Assembly (NCBI GenBank): GCA_963698255.1
Contig: CAVOQD010000015.1
Coordinates: 296,955-360,954, forward strand
DNA from: JAWKOK01 sp963698255
Lineage (GTDB): Bacteria > Chloroflexota > Anaerolineae > Caldilineales > Caldilineaceae
Length of the DNA: 64,000 nt
Reading direction: 5' to 3'
The notes beneath the pieces were generated by a model, which searched no databases, was not told where the DNA came from, and saw only the letters and a program-made list of their open reading frames with translations. The position numbers and the translations under genes are program-made. Of the stretch, positions 10,646 through 20,064 are shown in pieces (positions within the stretch are counted from its first letter, which is position 1; each line of letters begins with the position of its first letter).

Positions 10646-12995
10646 ATGACCTACCAGATTGCGTTGGTCCTACTCATCCTGATAGCGGCAGTCGTGCTCT
10701 TTGTGACCGAGCGGCTGCGCGTCGATCTGGTCGCCCTGCTGGTGCTCGGCAGCCTGGCCGTCACCGGTTTGGTGACGCCGACCGAGGCGCTTTCCGGCTT
10801 CAGCAACCCGGCCGTGGTCACGGTCTGGGCCGTCTTCATCCTCAGCGGCAGCCTCTCCAAGACCGGCGTGGCCAACATCGTCGGCCGCACGATCCTGCGC
10901 TGGTCGGGCGACGGCGAAGTGCGCCTGCTGATCGTGATCATGGTCACGGCCGGGGTGCTCTCGGCCTTCATGAACAATGTGGGCGTGGCCGCTCTGCTCC
11001 TGCCCGTCGTGATCAGCATCGCCCGTCGCACCAATCAGCCGCCCTCCAAACTGTTGATGCCGCTGGCCTTCGCCACCCTGCTCGGCGGCCTGACGACTCT
11101 GATCGGCACGCCGCCCAACCTTCTGGTCAGTGAGGCCCTGACCGAGTACGGCTTGCCGCCCTTCAGCCTCTTCGACTTCGCGCCCACCGGACTGGCCGTG
11201 ATGGCGGCGGGCATCGCCTTCATGGTTCTGGTCGGGCGTCACCTGCTGCCGGTGCGTGATCCGGCCAGGGAATTCACCGACAGCCATCGGTCCAGCCTGG
11301 AACAGGTCTACGATCTGGGCGAGCGGGTCTCCGTGATCCGGCTGCCCGACGACTCATTGCTGGCCGGTAAGACGCTGGCCGAAAGTCGACTCGGCTCGAT
11401 CCTCGGGCTTAAACGTGCTCGGGATCATCCGCAACGGCCAGACCGAGTTGTTGCCCGGCTCCGATTCCATGCTGCGCCACGGCGACCGCCTGCTGGTCAC
11501 CGGCCCGCTGTCGCGCCTGGCCGAACTGCGTGATCAACAGCAACTGGTCGTCGAATCCGACGAGGTCACGGTGGAGCACCTTGTCTCCAGCGAGATCGAG
11601 ATGGCGGAGATCATGCTTTCGCCGAGATCGCCGCTCGTCGGGCAGACCTTGCAACAGATCGACTTCCGCCGTCTCTTCGGCGTCAGTGTGCTGGCCATTT
11701 GGGGAGAGGGCGTCCAGCGGAGGACCAACTTACAGAACATTGCCCTCTCTCTGGGCGATGCGCTGCTGGTTCACGGTTCCCACAGTCAGATCGACGCCCT
11801 GCGGGCGAGCGCCGACTTCCTGGTCTCCAACGCCGAGGCCGCTGAAGTCTACCGCCTGCACGAGCGTCTGCTGGTGATCCACGTGCCCCCGGATTCATCG
11901 CTGGCCGGCAAGACGCTGGCCGAGAGTCGCCTGGGCGACGCCTTTGGTCTGAGCGTCGTCGGCATCATCCGCGCAGGTCAGACGGAACTGGCCCCTGCGC
12001 CGGATGCACGCCTGACGGCCGGCGATACGCTGCTGGTGGAAGGACGTCGGGAAGATCTGTTGACGATCCAAGGCCTGCAGAGCCTGGAGGTCGATCCGGA
12101 GGCTCAGGTTGCGCTGCCCGACCTGGAATCGGATGAGATCGGCATGATCGAGGCGGTGTTGTCGCCCTACACGACGCTGGCCGGCAAGAGCCTGCGCCAA
12201 CTGCATTTTCGTGAAAAGTACGGACTCAATGTGCTGGCCATTCTGCGCGAAGGCCAGGCCTACCACAGCGATCTGCGCGATATGGCGTTGCGCTTTGGCG
12301 ATGCCCTGCTGCTCTATGGTCGGCGCGAGCGCATGGAGGTGCTGGCCGGGGAACCTGATTTCCTGCTGCTGAGCGAGGCGGTCCAGGAGACGCCGCGTCT
12401 CAACAAGGCGCCGATTGCACTGCTGATCATGGGCGGGGTCCTGCTGTCGGTGATTGTGGGCTGGCTGCCCATCTACATTGCCGCCGTAATCGGCGCAGCG
12501 TTCACCGTGCTGTTCGGCTGCCTGACCATGGACGAAGCCTATCGCTTCATCGAGTGGAAGGCCGTCTTTCTCATCGCCGGCATGTTGCCGCTGGGCATCG
12601 CCATGCAGCAGACCGGCGCGGCCGAGTTCCTGGCCGAAGGCGTGGTCTCTCTGGTCGGCGGCTTTGGTCCGCTGGCGGTCGTGGCCGCACTCTTTGTCAT
12701 GGCAGCGCTTGCTGCACAGGTGATGCCGACGGCCGCGGTGGCGGTGCTGTTGGCGCCCATTGCCATGAACACGGCAGCCGATCTGGGCATCTCGCCCTAC
12801 GCGCTGATGATGACCGTGGCCATGTCGGCGTCGGCCAGTTTCCTCAGCCCGGTGGCCCATCCGGCCAATGTGCTGACCATGAGTCCCGGCGGCTATCGTT
12901 TCACGGACTATATCAAGGTCGGTCTTCCCCTGACATTGGTTGTCCTGGTCGTCGTATTGGTGGTGCTGCCCATCTTCTGGCCGTTGGTTCCATAG
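10646..12995 (+). CDS. SLC13-type anion/citrate permease with four RCK_C (TrkA_C) domains, one frameshift
   Basis: Membrane transporter of about 780 residues. The N-terminal half has several helices and the family loops FMNNVGVAALLLPVV and TTLIGTPPNLLVSEAL. Then come four TrkA C-terminal (RCK_C) domains in two pairs: each contains LAGK/LVGQ-TL followed by a GD.LLV strand (about 11330-11520, 11595-11790, 11865-12050 and 12130-12330). The protein closes with more helices (VVGWLPIYIAAVIGAAFTVL, MPTAAVAVLLAPIAMN). A one-base slip sits near 11412 in the first RCK_C. Two RCK_C domains are usual for this family; four is unusual. RCK_C domains bind ligands or ions and gate transport. The anion carried is unknown. 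Confidence 0.87.
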
Positions 12996-13073
12996 GGGTC
13001 TGTTGGAGAAAAAAGGATAGAACGCGGATCGGGCGGATCAACACGGATCAAAGCAAGGGGGCCGACCGGGCAG

Positions 13074-14072
13074 TTACGCCCGTTTGCGGAATTCGGACGG
13101 CGTACGGCCTGTCTGCCTGCGAAAGGCTGTGGCGAAATATTGGCTGGAATTGAATCCGCAGGCGTAGGCCACGTCCGTGACGCTGAGGTCGGGATCTTGG
13201 TTCAGCAGCCGTGACGCGGCTTCCACCCGGCAGTCGGTCAGGAATTCGATGGGCGTCCGGTTGGTGAGATGCTTGCAGTAGCTCGAAAACTGGCTGCGCG
13301 ACAGACCGCATTCGCCGGCCATTTTGTCCAGCGTCCAGTGTAGGTCGAGGTGCTTGGGTAACTCATCCAGAAACATCTTCACCGTGCGCTGCGTGGTGGA
13401 AAGATGTTCGTCCAGCGGAATTCGCTTGCGCTCCAACATCTCCATCAGCGCCACGATCAACTCGTTGAGTACCAGCGTCAGTCTTGTCTGGATCTCGACC
13501 GGATTACCCACTTCCAGCAGTTCGTCTAGCTTGGCAAAAGCACGAGCAACCTCGCCATCAGCATGCCAGACCGGCTGTTCGTTGTGGCGCAGTAGGTCGG
13601 TCAAACGGCGTAAGTCCTGGGGCGTGCAGACAAGCCAGTCCGGCCAATGCCATGGCTGATTGGGCCGGCGCACATCCACGTCGATGATCACCCAGATCAG
13701 CCGGCTGGCCTCGATGTTGGGATTGCCGACCCGGTGAAATTGCCAAGGACGGGTAACGGTCAGATCGCCTTTGCGCAGGAGCCAACTTCCGCCGTCAACC
13801 TCAAATGCCGTCTTTCCCCGCGCCACGTAGGTGAATTCGATTCCCTCATTGCAGTGTAGATCCAGCCCCCAGTTTTGAGGTCGAGTGGCGTCCCACACGC
13901 CGATGGATCGCAGTTGGGGCAGCATATTGCGGGGCAATGGGATGCCCGGATAGTTGCCACGTGCCCAGCCGCGCAGATAGAGTTCGCCACGCTGCTCGGC
14001 CGCTTTGAGCGGTTCGCATGAGTCGGCATAGTAGATCTTGTCTTTGTCCTGGAAGACAATCGGTTGAGCCAT
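13074..14072 (-). CDS. AraC-family transcriptional regulator
   Basis: Regulator of 332 residues, intact. The N-terminal half carries a cupin-like sugar-binding region (LHCNEGIEFTYVARGKTAFEV and WQFHRVGNPNIEAS). The C-terminal 100 residues form two helix-turn-helix units: MAGECGLSRSQFSSYCKHLT and VTDVAYACGFNSSQYFATAF, ending FRRQTGRTPSEFRKRA. It is divergent from the sugar epimerase at 14220 and most likely controls it and itself through the paired motif at 14105-14180. The 3' gap to 12995 contains a fragment of the GCGGAT repeat (13015-13050). The inducer is unknown. Confidence 0.93.
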   Translation of the reverse strand: MAQPIVFQDKDKIYYADSCEPLKAAEQRGELYLRGWARGNYPGIPLPRNMLPQLRSIGVWDATRPQNWGLDLHCNEGIEFTYVARGKTAFEVDGGSWLLRKGDLTVTRPWQFHRVGNPNIEASRLIWVIIDVDVRRPNQPWHWPDWLVCTPQDLRRLTDLLRHNEQPVWHADGEVARAFAKLDELLEVGNPVEIQTRLTLVLNELIVALMEMLERKRIPLDEHLSTTQRTVKMFLDELPKHLDLHWTLDKMAGECGLSRSQFSSYCKHLTNRTPIEFLTDCRVEAASRLLNQDPDLSVTDVAYACGFNSSQYFATAFRRQTGRTPSEFRKRA

Positions 14073-14104
14073 GTCATCTCCAGATTCGTTCGAAATTTAC
14101 CAGT

Positions 14105-14180
14105 CCAAAATAGTGAAAGACTATGCTGGGTAAATCGAGTATAGTAGAAAACGGTTCCCTGGCACAACTTCACTATTTGG
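14105..14180. promoter_or_regulatory. Candidate AraC operator: paired inverted motif in divergent promoter
   Basis: CCAAAATAGTGAA at 14105-14117 is matched in inverted orientation by TTCACTATTTGG at 14169-14180, with one extra A in the left copy. A further near-match, ACTATG at 14120-14125, lies inside. Two inverted copies about 63 bases (centre to centre) apart, between an AraC gene and a divergent sugar gene, fit AraC-type looping or paired activation sites. This is a pattern-based inference. Confidence 0.5.
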
Positions 14181-14219
14181 ATCTGTTTCGATTCGGGTCA
14201 ATTTCAAAAGGAGAGACCG

Positions 14220-15062
14220 ATGAAAGTAGGATGTTTTGCACTCGTTGATCCGTTCTCGCTGATGGATCACCAGTTGGAGCGGGTTGCCGGACTGGGCTTC
14301 AAGTACGCCGACGTCACCGACAACCACCCCGGCGGCCTGCTCGGCAATGAGTTTGGCTTCACCGGCGCCGTCAGCTTGGACGCCAATCCGCTTGATGTCA
14401 AGGCCATGTTCGACAAACACGGCCTGACCATCACCAGCGTCTGCGCCCACGCCAATCTGCTCGATGCCAGCTCGCCGTCGGTCTACAGCACGGTCGAGAT
14501 CCTCAAGGCCATCCGGCTGGCCGCCGGCATGGGCGTGACCGATGTCATCACCACCGAGGGCGATCCCAAGACCGACTGGGGACACAACCTGTCGGACGCC
14601 GAGCGTGTCTTCATCGTGGCCGAGAAGCTGGCCGAGCCGGTGCGTCTGGCCGAGGCCATGGGCGTGCGTCTGCTGCTGGAGCCCCACGGCATCCTCACCG
14701 ACTCCATCGACGGCATCCAGGCCATCCTGGACAAGCTGGGCAACCCGGCCAACCTGGGCGTCAATATGGACACCGGCAACTCTTGGCTGGGCGGGGCCGA
14801 TCCGGTGGAGATGGCCAAGGCCTTCAAGGAGATCATCTGGCACGTGCATTGGAAGGATCTGCCTGCCGACTGGGAGGCGTTGCGCGGTACCATGTACGGC
14901 TGCGGCTTCGGCCCGATCGCGCTGGGCGAGGGCGTCGTCGACGTGGCCGGCGTCTACGAAGTGCTCAAGGATGGTGTGGCTGAGTACAGCACGCTGGAAG
15001 TGGGCGGCGATGAGAACATGCTCAAGAGCTATGATTTTTTGAAGGCATTGGGCGCGGAGTGA
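14220..15062 (+). CDS. Sugar phosphate isomerase/epimerase-like TIM barrel protein
   Basis: Xylose-isomerase-like TIM barrel (COG1082/AP endonuclease 2 fold), 280 residues. ATG 14220 follows a purine-rich AAAGGAGAG site. Metal/active-site strands are recognisable: ITSVCAHANLLDA, TDVITTEGD, VRLLLEPHG with the likely metal-binding Glu, LGVNMDTGNSWLGG, and IIWHVHWKD. A C-terminal STLEVGGDENM completes the barrel. Enzymes of this fold isomerise or epimerise keto-sugars or inositol derivatives using a divalent metal; the substrate is not predictable. It is probably induced by the divergent AraC regulator. Confidence 0.88.
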   Translation: MKVGCFALVDPFSLMDHQLERVAGLGFKYADVTDNHPGGLLGNEFGFTGAVSLDANPLDVKAMFDKHGLTITSVCAHANLLDASSPSVYSTVEILKAIRLAAGMGVTDVITTEGDPKTDWGHNLSDAERVFIVAEKLAEPVRLAEAMGVRLLLEPHGILTDSIDGIQAILDKLGNPANLGVNMDTGNSWLGGADPVEMAKAFKEIIWHVHWKDLPADWEALRGTMYGCGFGPIALGEGVVDVAGVYEVLKDGVAEYSTLEVGGDENMLKSYDFLKALGAE

Positions 15063-15222
15063 ATTGAAGTAGGAAGCGGATGACGCGGAAGCGGCGGATC
15101 AATGCAGATTTTTCTGGTTCCGTCGTTTCCTGTAGTTGAGGGCTGACCATTCGGGGCTGGATCCGTCGGGCAATAGTTCCGGCTGATTCAGCCCCTTCTC
15201 GAAGGTTTGGATATGAATCCGG

Positions 15223-15309
15223 CAATGTAGGCGCGGTTTGCAAGCGCACAAGCTGCAGAATCTTCTGGGGTGTTCGGGAATCGTGCGGTTGTAAACCGCG
15301 CCTACATTG
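15223..15309. repeat. 17-bp perfect inverted repeat with long loop
   Basis: CAATGTAGGCGCGGTTT (15223-15239) and AAACCGCGCCTACATTG (15293-15309) pair perfectly around a 53-base loop. It lies in the 364-base gap between the epimerase and the MalT-like regulator. The same gap begins with a GCGGAT-type fragment (15075-15120). Long arms with a long loop resemble a small palindromic element more than a classic terminator. Nothing else is seen in the gap. Confidence 0.55.
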
Positions 15310-15426
15310 GTTTCGAGTTGTTTTGCAGACCTGCAAAAAGGGACGTGTATTCCAACTCCGTTCATGATTGACAGAGCGGATGCTGTTATGCTGTGCAGGC
15401 ACAGTGCGGGATCAGATCGAGGCTGA

Positions 15427-18198
15427 ATGACCACGATTTCCCTCGCCAATGTTTTCGCGTATAATTCCTCTGTGTTTGATTCACTCTTGCAGACGAAACT
15501 CTATATGCCTCCTACGCGTCCCGACTGGGTGGAACGAGCGCGTCTGTTGGCCGGATTGGAACTGACGGCGCAAACCAAACTGATTCTCGTCTCCGCGCCG
15601 GCCGGCTATGGCAAGACCACCTTTGTCACCGGATGGCTGCGTCAACTGCAAACTGCGGGCGTTGTGCAGGTATGCTGGCTTTCGTTGGATGAAGATGACA
15701 GCGATCCTCACCACTTCTTCCGCTACTTGGCCGCGGCAGTAAGGTCGTTGCCCGACGTCCAATCTCAGTTGTCCCAACTCCTGCAATCCAACCAAGCTAT
15801 CCCCGCGAAAAGCCTGATGAAGGCATTCATCCATGATGTGGTCCCGGTACCAATCGATTTTGTCCTCATTTTTGATGATTATCACGCCGTGGACTCGGCC
15901 GAGGTGGATGGGGCGCTGGCTGTCCTGCTCGATCTGATGCCGCCACAGATGACCCTTGTGCTGACCAGTCGCAGCGATCCCGGGTTTCCACTCTCTCGGC
16001 TGCGGGCGCGCCGCGAACTAATCGAGGTGCGCGCCGACGATCTACGCTTTACCGAAACCGAGGCGGCTCAATTTTTGCAGCAAACCATGAACCTGACGTT
16101 GCCGCCTGACCAGATCGCCACCTTGGAAAATCGCACGGAAGGCTGGATTGTGGGCCTACAGATGGCGGCCCTTTCCATGCAAAATCGGGCTGATGGCGAT
16201 CTGGAGGACTTTGTCCATGGTTTTGCCGGAAGCCACCATTTTGTGCTGGACTATCTGATTGAAGAAGCGCTACAGCAACAATCGGAACAGATCCGGTCTT
16301 TTCTGTTGTCCACCTCGATTCTTGACCGGCTGTGCGGTCCGCTGTGTGACGCCGTCATCGGACAGGCGAACAGCCAGGCCATGCTCGAAGCGCTGGAGAG
16401 AGCCGATCTCTTTCTTGTACCGCTGGATGACAAACGGGTGTGGTATCGCTATCATCACCTCTTCGCCGAGATGCTACGCGCCCATGCCATCGCGGTCCGG
16501 CCCGATGAGCGTGCGGTCTTGCACCGACGGGCCGGCGAATGGCACGCGCAACATGGGTCACCGGCCGATGCCATTCGTCATGCCCTGGCTGCCGGCGATA
16601 CCGAACAGGCCGCAGCCCAGGCCGAACTGGTGTGGCGCTCCATGGACAGAAGCTACCAGTCCGGCATCTGGTTGGGTTGGGTGAAGGCGCTGCCGGATGA
16701 CATTGTGCGCATGCGGCCGGTGCTCAGCGTGCAATATGCCTGGGCACTGCTTGACAGTGGTGAGATGGAAGCCGCCCAGGCCCGTTTGCAGGATGCGGAA
16801 CGCTGGCTGAAAATGCGTGACCAATCGACCGCTTCTCCGGTTGAGATGGTGGTTGTATCCGAAGCGGAGTTGCGTTCGCTGCCAATCACATTGGCCAATG
16901 CCCGGGCCTATCTTGCCCAGGCGCTCGGCGATGTTCCTGGCGCCGTGCGCTACGCCCGGCAAGCGCTCGCTCTCCCGTTTGACGATGATTATTTCGGGCG
17001 TGGCCTCTCGGCATTGCTTCTGGGCTTTGCACACTGGGCCGGCGGAGAACTGGAAGACGCTCGCCAGGCCGTCTCCGGTGCCGTGTCGGATATGTGGACA
17101 GTGGGCAACATTCCGTTCGCCATCAGTTTTACTTCCTACCTGGCGGACATTATGTTGGCCCAAGGTCGTCTGAACGACGCAATCAACACCTATATACATG
17201 CGTTGGAGCGCACGACGGAAGAGCGCGCAGCTGACATGCCCGAAACTGCGGTGCTGCATTTGGGGCTGAGTGAGCTCTATCATGAACTGGGCGACGAGGA
17301 AGCTGCCAAATCTCATCTGCTGCACAGCGACGAGTTAGGCGAGTTGCTTGCGTTCCCGCCCTGGTACCGTCACTGGTCGCGAACCCACTCTCGCATCAAA
17401 ACGGCTCAGGGGGACCTGGACGGCGCGGTCGAAATCTTGAACGAGGCCAAACGTCTCTATTTCCGCCATCCGGTCCCCGATGTGCGCCCCGTGGCCGCTT
17501 TGCGCGCTCGGGCATGGATCGCGCAGGGAAATCTTGCGGATGCACAGATCTGGGTCCACGCACAAGGGCTGTCAGCCGACGACGAACTGGACTATCTGCA
17601 CGAATTTGAGCACATCACACTGGCGCGGCTGCTGATCGCTCGCTATGCGACCGACCAGGATGCGACCGATCTACTGACTGCGACGGATCTGTTGGCGAGG
17701 TTGCTACACGAGGCGGAAGCTGGAGGCCGGCAGGGCAGCATTATCGAAATTTCGCTACTGTTGGCGCTGGCGTACGCTGCCCGCGGAGACAGTACCGCTG
17801 CCCACGCATCCTTGAACCGTGCCCTGAGCCTGGCTGTCCCGGAAGGCAGGGTGCGCATCTTTGTGGACGAAGGTCCACCCATGATGGCGCTTCTGAAGCA
17901 GGTGACGGATGATGCCGATGGGATGGAGTCATACGTTGCAGCCTTGCTTTCCGCCTTTGGCAAGCCGGATCGTCCTGCTGCCGCCCCCACCGCGCAGCCT
18001 TTGGCTGAGCCGCTCAGCGAGCGCGAAGTGGAAATTTTGCGCCTCATCGCTGCCGGACTCAAGAACAGAGAGATAGCCGAGGAACTGGTGATCAGCCTCA
18101 ATACCGTTCTCTACCACACCAAGAACATCTACAGCAAGCTAGGAGTCAACAAGCGCGTCCTGGCCATCGCCAGAGCCAAGGAGTTGGGTCTCATTTGA
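15427..18198 (+). CDS. MalT/LuxR-type ATP-dependent transcriptional regulator (LAL family)
   Basis: Very large regulator, 923 residues, intact. The N-terminal STAND-type ATPase begins with LLQTKLYMPPTRPDWVERAR and has Walker A SAPAGYGKTT (residues 56-65). A Walker-B-like strand DFVLIFDDYHAVDSAEV and the sensor VLTSRSDPGFPLSRLR follow. The middle 500 residues are TPR-like helical repeats. The C-terminus is a LuxR helix-turn-helix: LSEREVEILRLIAAGLKNRE then ELVISLNTVLYHTKNIYSKL. MalT-like proteins oligomerise when bound to ATP and an inducer and activate sugar operons. No target is indicated, since the next genes are small unknown proteins. Start at ATG 15427; a later Met (residue 27) is also possible. 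Confidence 0.93.
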   Translation: MTTISLANVFAYNSSVFDSLLQTKLYMPPTRPDWVERARLLAGLELTAQTKLILVSAPAGYGKTTFVTGWLRQLQTAGVVQVCWLSLDEDDSDPHHFFRYLAAAVRSLPDVQSQLSQLLQSNQAIPAKSLMKAFIHDVVPVPIDFVLIFDDYHAVDSAEVDGALAVLLDLMPPQMTLVLTSRSDPGFPLSRLRARRELIEVRADDLRFTETEAAQFLQQTMNLTLPPDQIATLENRTEGWIVGLQMAALSMQNRADGDLEDFVHGFAGSHHFVLDYLIEEALQQQSEQIRSFLLSTSILDRLCGPLCDAVIGQANSQAMLEALERADLFLVPLDDKRVWYRYHHLFAEMLRAHAIAVRPDERAVLHRRAGEWHAQHGSPADAIRHALAAGDTEQAAAQAELVWRSMDRSYQSGIWLGWVKALPDDIVRMRPVLSVQYAWALLDSGEMEAAQARLQDAERWLKMRDQSTASPVEMVVVSEAELRSLPITLANARAYLAQALGDVPGAVRYARQALALPFDDDYFGRGLSALLLGFAHWAGGELEDARQAVSGAVSDMWTVGNIPFAISFTSYLADIMLAQGRLNDAINTYIHALERTTEERAADMPETAVLHLGLSELYHELGDEEAAKSHLLHSDELGELLAFPPWYRHWSRTHSRIKTAQGDLDGAVEILNEAKRLYFRHPVPDVRPVAALRARAWIAQGNLADAQIWVHAQGLSADDELDYLHEFEHITLARLLIARYATDQDATDLLTATDLLARLLHEAEAGGRQGSIIEISLLLALAYAARGDSTAAHASLNRALSLAVPEGRVRIFVDEGPPMMALLKQVTDDADGMESYVAALLSAFGKPDRPAAAPTAQPLAEPLSEREVEILRLIAAGLKNREIAEELVISLNTVLYHTKNIYSKLGVNKRVLAIARAKELGLI

Positions 18199-18255
18199 GC
18201 ACTGAGCCGACATCAGTGGAAAATGAGTGATTCGGGCCATTCCGGGGAAATGATG

Positions 18256-18316
18256 ATCCACGCAGAACCACGAAGCGAGGCCTGTACTTTGTGCCCCTTC
18301 GTGGTTCTTCGTGGAT
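18256..18316. terminator. 20-bp inverted repeat after regulator, probable terminator
   Basis: ATCCACGCAGAACCACGAAG (18256-18275) pairs with CTTCGTGGTTCTTCGTGGAT (18297-18316) with one mismatch; a short T-run (GCTTTTTGCC) follows. Located 58 bases after the regulator stop. The arms contain the short direct motif CCACGAAG twice, so it may also belong to a dispersed repeat family. Confidence 0.6.
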
Positions 18317-18448
18317 AGCTTTTTGCCAGCCTTGGCCTCAGCGAATAATCCCCCTGTTGCCTACAATTTTTTCTCCTCACGACTACAGTTTTTTGCGACC
18401 GCAACCACAACTTGCTGTGGGGACTTGCCCCGCCTCTTGCGCTATCCT

Positions 18449-18685
18449 ATGGGCATGGTGGACACAAGCACAGGTAGCTCAAACCTATACCAAATCGAAA
18501 TTGAAGGTCTTTTGGATATCCGCTGGCAGGACTGGTTCGAGGGCTTCACCGTCACACCCATCGCTGAGGGGCGTACGCTTCTGACCGGTCCCGTTCGCGA
18601 CCAGGCGGCGCTGCACGGTGTGTTGAAGAAGATCAGCAATCTGGGTTTGGTGCTGATTTCAGTGAACCCCCAACCGCGGGCTTGA
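18449..18685 (+). CDS. Small conserved protein of unknown function (YEIxVxG family, member 1)
   Basis: 78 residues from ATG 18449 (or 76 from ATG 18455). Sequence pattern: LYQIEIEGLLD..W..WFEGFTV, then TLLTGPVRDQAALHGVLKKI and a final strand. This predicts a beta-alpha-beta-beta-alpha-beta mini-domain. The same pattern occurs in the two near-identical proteins at 44997-45281 and 59583-59867 (LYEIHVVGDVD, VLTGRLSDQAALNGVLNTL). No catalytic residues stand out. It precedes a DUF4386-like membrane protein by 81 bases and is probably co-transcribed. Function unknown. Confidence 0.7.
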   Translation: MGMVDTSTGSSNLYQIEIEGLLDIRWQDWFEGFTVTPIAEGRTLLTGPVRDQAALHGVLKKISNLGLVLISVNPQPRA

Positions 18686-18766
18686 TCTGTGACAAATTCA
18701 CCTTTCTGCAACGGCGTTGCAGTCTTTACAAGGAGAGTCATTTTGAAACAGGAAAGGAAGTCAAAC

Positions 18767-19468
18767 ATGACGCAGTTACAGAAGTGGGGTGGCGCAGCCG
18801 CCCTCTACGAGGCTTTGGCCTACGTCGTCGGCATCGTCGGATTCGTGTTGGTGGTCAATATTTCGGAGATCGCTGACCCGATACAGAGAGTGGCCGCCAT
18901 GGCCGAACATCAGGGCGTCCTCAGTCTGCTGCACCTGGTGGTCTACGTGGCCTGGGGTGCAATGTTGGTGGTCTTGTGCCTGGCGCTGCACGAGCGACTG
19001 CGGGGCGATGTGTCGGCGCTGACCCGCACGGCAACGGCCTTCGGGCTGATCTGGGCCGGCCTGGTGATTGCCAGCGGTATGATCTACAACATCGGCATGG
19101 CAACTGTCGTCTCCCTCTATGCGACCGATCCGGCTCAGGCCGCCACAGTCTGGCTGGCCGTCGAGGCGGTCTTCACCGGACTGGGCGGTGGCGTCGAGGT
19201 GGTGGGCGGCATCTGGGTGCTGTTGCTGAGTGTGGCTGCATTGCGCAACGGCGGGCTGCCGCGGCTGTTCGGCTACTTCGGGCTAGTCGTCGGCGCGGCC
19301 GGTTTGATCACTGTGGCGCCTGCCTTGGGCGAGATCGGCGCCATGGCCTTTGGTTTGAGCCAGATTGTCTGGTTTGTCTGGCTGGGCATCGTTCTGCTGC
19401 GCCCTGTGTCAGGTGCGGCTTCCACCAGCGCTGAGACATTTGTCGCTCAACCACGAGCGGCCGTTTAG
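18767..19468 (+). CDS. DUF4386-like multi-pass membrane protein
   Basis: 233 residues with about six membrane helices, for example ALAYVVGIVGFVLVVNI, LLHLVVYVAWGAMLVVLCL, GLIWAGLVIASGMIYNIGMA, and FGYFGLVVGAAGLITVAPAL. The start MTQLQKWGG follows a GGAAAGGAAG ribosome site; an earlier in-frame TTG is less likely. The length, the early KWGGAAALYEALAY segment and the helix pattern fit DUF4386-type proteins of unknown function. It sits in a row with the small protein at 18449 and another membrane protein at 19538. Confidence 0.72.
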   Translation: MTQLQKWGGAAALYEALAYVVGIVGFVLVVNISEIADPIQRVAAMAEHQGVLSLLHLVVYVAWGAMLVVLCLALHERLRGDVSALTRTATAFGLIWAGLVIASGMIYNIGMATVVSLYATDPAQAATVWLAVEAVFTGLGGGVEVVGGIWVLLLSVAALRNGGLPRLFGYFGLVVGAAGLITVAPALGEIGAMAFGLSQIVWFVWLGIVLLRPVSGAASTSAETFVAQPRAAV

Positions 19469-19484
19469 CCCTACCGATCACACT

Positions 19485-19522
19485 GGAAACCATCCGCGAC
19501 AGAGAAGACGGGGATGGTTTCC
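19485..19522 (+). terminator. Hairpin between two membrane-protein genes
   Basis: GGAAACCATCC (19485-19495) and GGATGGTTTCC (19512-19522) form a perfect 11-bp stem with a 16-base loop, 17 bases after the stop codon. The right arm covers an in-frame ATG at 19514, which supports the later ATG 19538 as the real start of the next gene. Confidence 0.55.
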
Positions 19523-19537
19523 GGACAAGGAAAAATC

Positions 19538-20002
19538 ATGCAACAGAATGCAGTGAATCGTCAAAACAACAACCTGAACGTCTCGTTCCAGCAGAAAAGC
19601 ACCGGTCTCTCCCTGGTGATTACCGGGAGTGCCGCTATCTACTATTTCGTCAACATGTGGCCCATGCGACCCATCGCCCTGGCCGACGGTGTCATTCCCG
19701 CCGGCTATGGCAGCTTGGTGTTGACCACCTTGGTTGTGATGATCGTGGCGCAAATCGTGCTGCAGAGTGTGTTGGCGATTGGCGCGGGTGCAGCGTCGCC
19801 GGCCACGGACTATGAACGGACTGCCGCCCTGAGGGCCACGCGCAACGCATACTATGTGCTTGTGGCGGGGATGCTGGCCGCGGTCGGCTCCGTTTTCTTG
19901 CAAGAACTGACCCCCTTCTGCACGGCCAATATTGCTATCCTCTCCTTCGCATTGGCGGAAATTGTGAAGTTCGCCTCGCAGTTGGTCTACGCGCGGCGTT
20001 GA
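19538..20002 (+). CDS. Small integral membrane protein, unknown function
   Basis: 154 residues, about four helices: LSLVITGSAAIYYFVNMW, GSLVLTTLVVMIVAQIVLQS, NAYYVLVAGMLAAVGSVF, and IAILSFALAEIVKFASQLVY. ATG 19538 has an ACAAGGAAA site upstream and avoids the terminator hairpin. The polar N-terminus (QQNAVNRQNNNLNVS) is cytoplasmic or extracellular. No family recognised. It is the last gene of a small rightward run that converges on the leftward gene at 20065. Confidence 0.65.
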   Translation: MQQNAVNRQNNNLNVSFQQKSTGLSLVITGSAAIYYFVNMWPMRPIALADGVIPAGYGSLVLTTLVVMIVAQIVLQSVLAIGAGAASPATDYERTAALRATRNAYYVLVAGMLAAVGSVFLQELTPFCTANIAILSFALAEIVKFASQLVYARR

Positions 20003-20064
20003 GGCCGGCTGCTCTGAAAGACGAATCGACAGGGGAGGAAGCATGAATGAGTCGCTGGGGGCTG

